Shown: positions 56,501 to 64,000 of the stretch, piece by piece | Numbering within the stretch: position 1 is the stretch's first letter | Layout: each line of letters starts with the position of its first letter | Origin: Plumapathes pennacea | Taxonomy: Eukaryota; Cnidaria; Anthozoa; Antipatharia; Myriopathidae | Assembly: GCA_964036295.1 (NCBI GenBank) | Contig: OZ038463.1 | Span: forward strand, 12,515,274 to 12,579,273 | Length of the DNA stretch: 64,000 nucleotides | Direction of reading: 5' to 3' | The notes under the pieces: model-generated | Database searches by the model: none | What the model was told of the DNA's origin: nothing | The model's input: the letters and a program-made list of their open reading frames with translations, nothing else | Translations under genes and position numbers: made by a program

Positions 56501-59500
56501 CAACCAGTGTTTCTACTAGTGGGAGCTGACACTGCTGGAGACGGCGACTGTGAACCACTAGTGGAAGAAGCTGGGGAGTGTGAAAGGGGAGTGACAGCCT
56601 GCTTGGCTAAACTCCTTAAAGCTGCTGCAAAGCTTGCTTCAGAATGTCTGTTGGAGCTAGAGCGCATAGAGGAAGTGGGTGACACGGAGGATATGTGATC
56701 TTTGTTTTGCAGTAATGGCTGATGAACTCCAGGCGATGCTGATGTAGTGTAATGCATGGGAGGCTCGTTCGCATGACTGGCAGATACTGACAACGGTGAT
56801 CGCTTGGCTCTCAGGCAAGCAGGTTCATTCTCACTATCACTGGACTCGATCAGAATGACAGGGTCCACAGATGGTAGCTCATCTCTAGCTAAATCTAGAT
56901 TGCCCTGAAGAAAAGAAAATCAAAAAAATATTTTGTAAACTTCAATACCTTCATGAAATTTAGTTGGAACTCTTAGAATCACATAAAAACTACCACTGCT
57001 CTCTTTTCTGCCATGTGATAAGAGAATGCAATGCTAATAATTTACATTACCTGTCACTAACCGAGCAACATGTTTTGAAAGCCAGTCAATATTGAAAAAT
57101 TCAGGTGGTTCCCTTTCCATTAACTGAATCCAACACCTGAATGTGATTCAATTCGATTTCATCCTTTCAAAATCTGTCTTCACTGCCCACTTATTCAAAA
57201 TTAATTGTTGTCATTCCAGGATATTGGTACCCTTACTGTACAGTAACTTTCAGCTCAGAATGAAGTGACATACAGCCAAACAGGCTTTCAGAAATAATAT
57301 TCTAAATTCTTAAATCAACTACCTAAATAATTATTATCATTTTGTAGAGGAAGGCCCCATGGTGTATTACTGACCCAAATCGCACATGTATGTATACAAA
57401 TGATTAGTCAGTAACTTCAAAGGATGTCTGCTAAAAACCTACATCGTCCTGTGCTAATGCATACCACCAAACTACAGTAAAAACAAATAAACTCACACAC
57501 ACACTTGAACAAGATATGCAAAACAGTAATGTTTAGTTAAAAGTTAAGGACTGAATAATATTACAAATATCAAACCATATTCTATACATTTTATCCACAA
57601 TAAATTATTATAATGTATTGTTAAACACAAAACATAGAAAAACTATACCTAGATAACAAATAAAATACAAACATTCACTCCAGCAAAATATGTTAAAAAT
57701 ATGTCAACTCAACAAAAGCTGGTCAGAATTATAATATTAATACTTTTTGCTGTTGTGTTTTACTCAAAGCAGCTTGCCTAAAACCAGTCACACTGCAGGT
57801 TACTGTAATAAAATACCACCAATTTTACTACAGAGAATCAGTTGATATTGCCAAGTGTCTTTAATTTCTAAAATTCAAATAAAAAGCAACAATAATATTT
57901 CCTTCTTCACGGCTCATCCCCTACAGAATCATAATCATATCAAAATAAAAATAATATGGCTTTGTCTTAATTCTGATCTAACACTTGGAAGTAGAATTTA
58001 ACAGAACCTTATTTTATGTCTTTAGAGATGAAATGATGTTTGTTTGGAAAAGGAAATACTGATTCAAACAACAGTAGAAGCACTATAAATGACATGTCCA
58101 GAGGTAAAATCATATGTATTGACGAGGGTTTGAATTTGATGATACAAGCTTGTATTTGTCTGGCACTCATGAATACAGATTCATAGTCATTTTGAAGCAT
58201 TTCAGACCTACAACTCAAGGCTATCTCCCTTAAATAGTCATCCACATGTAATCTAATAATAGGATCATCAGTTATATTACCATTCAAATGAAAGTGTAAC
58301 CTCATGTGACACACACAGTATTGATAAATTTGATCAAGGAAGCTCAAGGAAGACTTCCTTGAGCCACAAATGCGAACACAAAGATACAATCACAAACAAC
58401 ATCCCTGATCAATCATCCTGAAACGAATGCTCAAGTCCTCCATTATCATATTGATAGGAACTGACTTCATTGCTGACTTGTCTCAAAGAACATGTGCCTT
58501 CTTTGTTAACAGACTCACATCAAAACTAACAAAGCTTTTCCTTTACAAGGTTAAGCAGCGACCAAGAGGATAGCATTCTACCTTGTGGTGAAGAATATGT
58601 CCCCTAATAGTCCAAGAGATAATCTTCAGCCATTTTGTCAGCAAAGCTTGCCACTGATTGTCCTCACTATCATAATGATATTCACTGGTTTAATATATGC
58701 TGATATAATAATGGCTTGTGCTGCAAAATTAAAGACAAGATCTCCCGGCATTTATTTGGTCGTGGCTGATTAGCATAGGAAGCCATCTGCACATGCGAAA
58801 TACCATTCAAAGCCTAAACAATAACTGGTGTTAATTTCATGCGAAGTGCTTAATGCATGGCTGCTCCTAGTTTCTATAACTACCATAACAAAAACCTTAA
58901 ATTGTGGTCAAATTTCTCCCAAGGGGCTTACCTTTAAATGTGTGAAGACTGAGGAACTGATAAAGAAAACCAACCACAATCTTTATCCCGTAAAAGCAGC
59001 CCAATGGCCATCAATCTCTCCCCCAAACACACCGCAGAGAGCTGTTCTGTGACTCAATATCAACTCAATTAATTATTCATTCAGTGTATCCTCAGTGTCT
59101 TTTATTTTGGAAAGGACATTGGCCAGCAGCTTAGGATTAGTTGATAAAAGAAAATGCAAAATCATGTGAAACTTGGGTCATTGTAAAAGGAAGAGGTTAA
59201 TAACAGAGCTCATGACAACCAATAGATCTCCTGTACCTTTGTACAGGTCATGCAAAGCCAGTTCTTTTCACCTTCTTTGGCCACCTGCCTTTTCATTGTT
59301 CCTTTGGGATGCAAATTACTCAGAATTAACCAACCACTAACTGCCATTAATCTGTTTACTCAATGAAACCTGCAGTCTGCATATATTAGAATACATTCCA
59401 ACCAACCAAAATGTCACACAAGTATATCATTTTCCAGATAGCCTTTACAGCAAGAAAAAAATATTGTGATCAGTGTTTTGATTTTGATTAACTCCAACAG

Positions 59501-62500
59501 AGAATTTGATTGGCAAAAACCCAAAAGTCTTCACAAGTTCCAAGGATTTCATCCATGTTGCTGACTGAAAATTAAAATTACTATGCTAATAATTTTCAAC
59601 AAAGAAACAAAGGACACAGTCATGCAATGCAAACACCTGATGCTTACAATGTGGCCACAGACTCTTTGTTTGGCTGTTCTTCTCTCTAACACTGCACAAT
59701 ATAGTATATATAGTACTTAGAAGAGCCTCTTTGAATACTAATATTGCTCACAAAAATAATTATCGTCAAGGTGATTCCAGCTCACAATATTAAGTTCAAG
59801 TGTTTATTCAGTGTGATCTTTTGTCACTCTCGCACTTTCCTCTTGTTTATGTTGAGCATAAAATTTATTATTAACCTACACTAAAGACAAGCTTTGCAGG
59901 CAAGGCTTCTGATAAATCAAAAGTGTGCACATTCCCAAAGACAAAATATTATACTCTCAAACAGCCACTTTAGCTTGACTACCCAAGAGTTTCAACAACA
60001 TGCAGTCAAGTAGTGAGAACATGTCAGATGATCCCAAATGTTGCTTAGAGTCAAACCAGTTGTGCTATAAATTCTCCCAACAGTACAGTCATACAGCTTA
60101 TACAAGAAAGATTGGGAGAATTAGGTTGTTGACTATCTTCACACTAAAGGGTTTCAGATGGGGTAAAGCAATAGTGAATGGTTGTAAAGGAAATGTGACA
60201 GTAAGTGTGAGAAGGGGGGTTCAGAAATGAACAAATGCCAGAAGCTGACTAAAGCATCTGTATACAGAAAAAACAAATCTTAACTTCATGGCTTTTTTCC
60301 AGTTATTATGGTTACAAAGAAAAAGTTAATAATATTATAACATATTACAACTACATACATAACGCAGAATACTAAATATAGTTCCAAGCAATTCCACAGT
60401 TACGAATATAAACAAATTCTCTCAACCATTCAAGAAGGAAATGTATGAGTGATGTAGTGATAATTGATAGGCCAATCAGCTTTTATCTGAGCAGACTACA
60501 GTAGGTGGCAAATTCACTATATTTTGTATTATGAGCTCAGGGGCACCTACAGAGTGACATAAATTCTTGCCCTGAACAGTCAAGCAAGTAGTAAAACATA
60601 GAATGGTGCTACCGATATCCATTCAATAACTGACTTAAAAAGTCTAAGAAAGTTTGCCTCCTTCAGCTAGTGCCTTATCCAGTTTAATAACATGCATACA
60701 ATAATTTCTGCATTCTGATTGGCTGAGCACAAGTCAATTTATCCCAAACAGTACAAAAATGTGAAATTAACAGTGCAGAAATGTGAAATTAAGAGTGCAG
60801 AAATTTGAAATTAAAAATTGCCAACAGCTGGCACGCATATTTGCGAAGCCAAACAAAACAAAAGGGCATGTTTTCATTCCTCAGGACAATTCCGACTCTG
60901 TTTGCGAGAAAACAAAGTTCTTGAGAGACACTTGTGAATTGTAACGAAATTGAAAAAAAATTGCGCAAAGTAAATTATTGTATGCATGTTATTAACAAGT
61001 AATCACATGATTTCTCAAGCAATTTTGGAATAAATAAGCACTTGTAAATTTTTCAAAGACCACAAATTGCACTTGTGCAGTGCTCGTGCAATTTTGTGGT
61101 CTTTGAAAAATTTACCCATGTTAATTTATTCCAAATTGCACTCAAAATCATGCGATTACCTATACAAATTGAAGGTAAAAGTCAGTGGTACATTACTTAC
61201 TAGTAAAATTAATACAAATCTACAGAAATTGTAGAATTTCGCAGCTACAGCATAGACTAAAGAATTCATTCAGTGAATTTTTGGACATCAGCTTGAACTA
61301 AAGTCAGCCAGCACTACTGTATCTGTTCAAGTCACATCATAACAAACACCCAAGGTTCACACAAGGGAATTGTGATTATTGTTTTTTAGTACTGATGTCA
61401 CCAATAGAATGACACTAGAGACAAATAAATATTACAATGAAATTAATTATTTTATACCATAATATCCCAGCGAGCCACAAGTGGGCTCCAGACATCCAAT
61501 GGATATCACTAAAAAAAAAGCTTTCTGGTTTAGAATTTAGTCCACCAGCTACAGTATCAATAGAAAGCACTCTTCTCAATGCCCTTTATTGGGCAATCCT
61601 GGCCGAATTTCAGCAGGAGAATGCCGTATTTCACTGAGCGCCAATTTCACCAGCAACTGGCATTTAGCAGCACCCTTGCCAAAACTATGGTTACTGTGTG
61701 CAAGTGCACAAGGGATGGCTGCATGTTACTTTGAGAGCACAATACAGCCTCTTTTAGCCAACAGTGCTCACAAAACCTGTCCTCAGTAGTTGCTGCACCT
61801 AATTAATATTTCCCACCATTCTGTGCATTACATCAATCCAGATTATTTCCTTTCATTTCTACATCCACAGCAGCTCCAACAATTTTTAACAGAATGTAAA
61901 TGGATCATAACAGCTACTACTGCTGTACTGTACTAATAACTGCCAGAACTCAAACAAGTGGGAGAATGCCAGGAAACAGTATTCAAGATGCGCAAGAACT
62001 GTTTGTCATAAATAAACCTTGATCCAAGTACAGTACTTTTCATTTACTCTTAACATACAACACTGTTTGCAATGCACTTGGTCATAAATGAGAGCTACAA
62101 CTTTTTATGTAATTTAAAGTTGGGTACGTGACTGCCAGAAGCATACTGTACACTGTACAGTAGTTAGAAACTACGTGCCCAGGCCCAAGACAAGAAGCAG
62201 TACAGCTACCAGGCACTCGTCGCACTGAGTAAGTCAGTGGAAATAAGGGGAAGAGTCTCCCTGAGAACAGCGGAAGAGGGTAGGGGGTACAAAACACATG
62301 CTACAGCCATGTGCAGTATCACTTGTGCATGTACTGTAATACCAGATACCGCTGACTGCATTTCACTCACATCATACGCTACTGTAGTGTCCACTAGTAA
62401 AGGGCCAAAGAAGATCCTTAAACTGTATCAACTTACCTTAAGTTTGTATGTTCCCTGTCCTGACTGATTCCTGTCCTCCATTGCTTCCAAGTCAGTCTTC

Positions 62501-63954
62501 ACAGCTCCTTCGCAGTCTGAACACAGTACCACCCTGTCTCTTCCAACTGTTAATGCCCCTCTTGGTGGCTGGTGATTCTTGGAAAATGTAATGAGTAGTT
62601 TATTTACCGCACCCGAGGCGCTCCTGTGTGCTCTTTTACCACACAAATAGCACACCACATGGGCAACATGATATTTTCTGAGCCAGCGATTGTTCTCTTC
62701 GGGAACACTTGAGCTCTCGTACATCTGCCATTGCGTCATCAAGTTTGTGAAACAAATCTCACACGTAGCTACAGCACCTTGAGGATCAACAGCCTGGGCA
62801 TTTGGTGCAGGTTCACGGTTTGAGAGAAAAGGGAAAAAGGGCCCTCCATCTTCTACTCCTGCACCACACTGTGGATAGGAATAAAGCAGCAACTTTTGAC
62901 ATGCTTTGCACCTGGTGCCACACAAGAAACAAACTGCTGCCTGGGTTTTTGTTAATCTCAAGTCATAAACGCGCTCCTCTAGTGGTGTGTTCTTCTGCTC
63001 ATAGTTAAACCACTTCTCTTCCATACAGCCACGACACTCCTTGCACACCAATGCCCGTCCTGCCTGATCTATTGGTCGCGCATCTGGTGGTGGTTTGAAA
63101 TTGGCCACAATGGAGGGGAAAAACATCGCATTTGAGGGGTTTGTATTTGGTTTAGTGTACAAATGACACAGGTCACGCTCTGCACAGGGCCTGCTACAAG
63201 TATAGCATGCTACTGCTGATAACTCAGAAAATGATCCCTTGTCCAGTACATGTGCAAGGGTCGCATTTCGAATATGATACTGTCGCTCCTCTTCATGCAC
63301 GCCATCAGCCTCATATCGCTTCCAAAGCCGATGGAGAGACTTGTGACAACCACTGCATACTCTTGTCAGCCCCTGTTGTGTAAGTGGCATTGCACCAGAA
63401 GGTGGCGTGAGCTTGCCAAGAAATGGAAAGTAAGGTTCTCCAGGGGTATGTTTGCACGAGTACAAAAACCTCCCAGATGTAGCAAGTTGTTTTATGCCAC
63501 AAATGAAACAAACCATGGTCGACAGCTGTGACTGTCGCTCCCGCAGATGGGAGGGATCAGACCTCAGTTGGTACTGTCTCTCCCCTAGAGGGGTATTGTT
63601 TTTCTGGAACACTTGCCACTGACGAAACAAGAACTTCTGGCAGGCCTCACAGACAAGGGCTTTGCCGAGGTAATCTATCTTTCTGGCAGTGGCCACTGGA
63701 TTATGACGAACTAAGCATGGGTAAAAAGGAGTTTCGGTCTTGAGCTGAGGACGAGTGTGCACACTCCGTACAAATTCCTTCGCCTTCTCCCGACCACAAA
63801 TAAAACATGTCTCCAATGCTCCGGGGGTTTGAACGACATCTGTGCTGGTGCATGAGCTTCTTGCAGCATTCCCGTCTTGAGCAACTGACGTAGGGTCGCA
63901 TTTCTCGTCACCTACGTGTACATCGAGCTCATCGCGAGTTTCACTTTCGTTCAT
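41533..63954 (-). CDS. GSE1: GSE1-like corepressor with N-terminal five-module Cys domain
   Basis: Seventeen exons on the minus strand: 63954-62437, 56904-56505, 55192-55016, 54151-54044, 51252-51032, 49797-49495, 49068-48646, 47952-47758, 47269-46885, 46382-46206, 44789-44623, 44262-44211, 44007-43913, 43405-42777 (or 42764), 42536-42406, 41869-41766 and 41631-41533. They sum to 5,184 nt, 1,727 residues. Residues 507-1727 (about 1,220) match human GSE1 in length and order: SFAAALRSLAKQA (597-609), Pro/His/Gln/Arg-rich stretches, SKLRFLEGLGLVTV, KLEFMAMLGL with an RGRPPKR AT-hook-like site, then a coiled coil containing RWPGVESVMQAYLAHATE and LLQMQHQSLNEEAQRL. Residues 50-481 hold five Cys-x2-Cys modules, described separately. 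Human GSE1 associates with the CoREST/LSD1/HDAC corepressor. The first frame is open upstream of the ATG to the window end, so more coding sequence may exist. One internal donor is uncertain (see findings). Confidence 0.9.
42596..42713. repeat. Two 59-bp direct repeats in a GSE1-like intron
   Basis: CACAAATCCACGCGAATTCG and CAAACACGTACAAATCCACA occur twice with a 59-bp period. They lie in the short intron between the exons ending 42777 and starting 42536. Confidence 0.9.
45421..45440. repeat. Poly-C/poly-T junction
   Basis: About 12 Cs followed by 8 Ts within a GSE1-like intron. Confidence 0.9.
45695..45836. mobile_element. Foldback element, ATTACACGGCGGC family
   Basis: The left arm ATTACACGGCGGCGTGAAGA and the right arm, ending TCTTCAAGCCGCCGTGTAAT, pair over about 60 bp with few mismatches. 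They include the AAAATAAAAT and TTTTACCACGAG text. A half-copy lies at 25317-25392. Confidence 0.85.
45846..46025. mobile_element. Second foldback element with a 22-bp perfect palindrome
   Basis: GACACGAGTGTTTTAC at 45854 and GTAAAACACTCGTGTC ending at 46018 are perfect reverse complements. The centre contains ATATCCTCACTAGTGAGGAT (45916-45937 with its last two bases), a perfect palindrome. It is adjacent to, but distinct from, the previous foldback. Confidence 0.8.
46437..46625 (-). mobile_element. piggyBac-like MITE, family T copy D
   Basis: The reverse orientation starts TGAACCCTTTCACTCCTGAG and shares ATTCTCCCAACC, GTATGAGTGATGTAGTGAGA and CTTTTATCTGAGCAAACTAT with the family. The far end decays near 46620. 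Confidence 0.7.
46664..46691. repeat. Poly-A tract
   Basis: About 27 consecutive As in the intron just downstream (minus strand) of the exon ending 46885. Confidence 0.9.
47535..47582. repeat. Poly-T/poly-G tract
   Basis: Nine Ts followed by some 25 Gs and two further G runs, in a GSE1-like intron. On the transcribed (minus) strand it is C-rich, so a G-quadruplex would form on the non-transcript strand. Confidence 0.9.
48403..48612 (-). mobile_element. piggyBac-like MITE, family T copy E
   Basis: A full-length reverse copy, 210 bp: it starts TGAACCCTTTTACTCCCAAG and ends CTCTTGGGAGTGAAAGGGAT with AA. The interior is the closest match to copies A and B reversed. Confidence 0.8.
49131..49265. 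mobile_element. Diverged fragment of family T MITE
   Basis: CACGACTCATACACTCTGAT, GCAGGTTGGGAGAATTGTG and the preceding GGTCAGATAATCAATTCTC keep the order of the family interior. Heavily diverged. Confidence 0.4.
49842..50068. repeat. 34-bp minisatellite, about seven copies
   Basis: The unit GTAAAAGATGGTTCTCATTA plus GCTGACTAGAGACT repeats with starts at 49844, 49878, 49912, 49946 and 49980, then two more copies, one shortened. It lies 45 bases upstream (minus strand) of the acceptor of the exon starting 49797. Confidence 0.95.
55421..55905 (+). mobile_element. Penelope-like retroelement 3' fragment
   Basis: The plus-strand frame (stop at 55721) contains HISEHHRQTKHDINWDSAEC, then YYQRLTLESWYTNLE, PLNRC and PAPYKRLIDD. 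This is the end of the GIY-YIG-linked carboxyl region typical of Penelope-like and related retroelements (His-x-x-x-Thr-x-His, then RxxLESWxI, PLNR). The downstream text TCTGAAGATGACTTCCGCTC, AGGTAGTCGAAACGTCAGTC and CCCGGACGATCA is the usual 3' tail of such elements. The reverse transcriptase is missing. It is antisense to the GSE1-like gene, in its third intron. Confidence 0.75.
56459..56480. repeat. Poly-A tract beside an exon donor
   Basis: About 20 As, some 25 bases downstream (minus strand) of the donor of the exon ending 56505; transcribed as a U tract. Confidence 0.9.
56906..60683. other. Long first intron of the GSE1-like gene, part 1
   Basis: AT-rich. A minus-strand frame of 126 codons at 58009-58389 has a hydrophobic end but no recognised motif or splice pairing. 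A diverged family T fragment is visible at 60405-60540 (CCATTCAAGAAGGAAATGTA, ATGAGTGATGTAGTGATAAT). Phase 0 on both flanking exons argues against a missed exon, though not conclusively. Confidence 0.45.
60405..60540 (-). mobile_element. Fragment of family T MITE
   Basis: Reverse-oriented interior: TTCTCTCAACCATTCAAGAA, ATGAGTGATGTAGTGATAAT, CTTTTATCTGAGCAGACTAC and TATTATGAGCTCAGG. The left terminus is lost. Confidence 0.6.
60684..60995. mobile_element. Element with 24-bp perfect terminal inverted repeats
   Basis: Positions 60684-60707 (starting TTAATAACATGCATACAATA) and 60972-60995 (starting AAATTATTGTATGCATGTTA) are exact reverse complements over 24 bases. The 312-bp interval has no coding capacity and is a non-autonomous DNA transposon candidate. 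It directly abuts the next foldback. Confidence 0.75.
60999..61160. mobile_element. Long hairpin (foldback) element
   Basis: The left arm GTAATCACATGATTTCTCAA continues to AATTTTTCAAAGACCACAAA. The right arm, from TTTGTGGTCTTTGAAAAATT to AATCATGCGATTACC, is its reverse complement with few mismatches. Arms of about 75 bp leave a loop of only about 15 bases. Confidence 0.85.
61161..62436. other. Long first intron of the GSE1-like gene, part 2
   Basis: No exon, RNA gene or repeat family recognised. Short open frames near 61.4-61.8 and 62.1-62.4 kb lack motifs. Confidence 0.45.
62437..63809 (-). other. Five-module Cys-x2-Cys repeat region of the GSE1-like protein
   Basis: Five modules of 92-101 residues each pair two Cys-x2-Cys knuckles: C50/C53 with C102/C105, C149/C152 with C200/C203, C250/C253 with C304/C307, C342/C345 with C398/C401, and C435/C438 with C478/C481. 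Modules 1-4 share FFP or FYP after the first knuckle, a Pro-rich turn, Ala then a Gly before the second knuckle, then a Leu and Trp followed by YE or equivalent, P-x-E-ER and a closing Tyr-x-Leu. Module 5 is shorter and lacks the Trp. Each probably binds one zinc ion as a treble-clef or rubredoxin-like knuckle pair. I do not recognise the module by name. Confidence 0.8.
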
Positions 63955-64000
63955 CTCGTCGAATGAGGCACAGAGATTTCGCTCCTCATCTAAATTTCTT

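Noticed and set aside
58009..58389. 126-codon minus-strand frame in the long first intron of the GSE1-like gene
   Set aside because: No recognised motif, no supporting splice sites, AT-rich composition, and flanking exons already join in phase.

Overview
The window is nuclear DNA from an animal. Its genes are split by many short GT-AG introns, most intergenic space is mobile-element debris, and four genes can be reconstructed exon by exon with reading phase preserved at nearly every junction. The repeat types (Penelope-like remnant, tRNA-derived SINE, many small inverted-repeat elements, 348-bp satellite) and the gene content fit an anthozoan cnidarian such as a stony coral. That placement is inference; no taxon-specific marker is present.

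Layout. 1-7.8 kb is gene-poor: a Harbinger-like MITE, a decayed THAP-type zinc-finger fragment, the last exon of a Ly6/uPAR-type gene with an apparent one-base frameshift, a candidate small spliced gene (about 5.43-6.46 kb) and a truncated RING reading frame. 7.9-10.4 kb (minus strand) holds a two-exon, 12-helix membrane protein with otopetrin-like features and a TATA box. 10.5-13.3 kb is intergenic with three inverted-repeat elements. 13.4-20.8 kb (+) is a complete 14-exon VPS4 gene. 23.0-26.1 kb (+) is a complete 7-exon V-ATPase subunit d gene. 27.6-31.7 kb (+) is a complete 5-exon GINS2 (PSF2) gene with an intronless class I methyltransferase nested in its second intron. 32.3-40.3 kb is a satellite block of about 348-bp monomers whose central 5.2 kb is inverted relative to both flanks. 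41.5-64.0 kb (minus) is one 17-exon GSE1-like gene: about 1,220 residues match the genetic suppressor element 1 architecture, preceded by a 506-residue exon carrying five Cys-x2-Cys repeat modules. That exon may continue past the window edge.

How it fits together. VPS4 (ESCRT-III disassembly) and V-ATPase d (proton pump) serve endolysosomes, GINS2 serves the replicative helicase, and GSE1 serves chromatin repression, so there is no shared pathway. GINS2 and GSE1 lie tail to tail, as they do on human 16q24, and VPS4A and ATP6V0D1 are also on human 16q, so the block looks like old conserved linkage. The most unusual items are the multi-module amino terminus of the GSE1-like gene, five tandem copies of a splice-acceptor/exon-start unit inside VPS4, the inverted satellite core, and the nested intronless methyltransferase.
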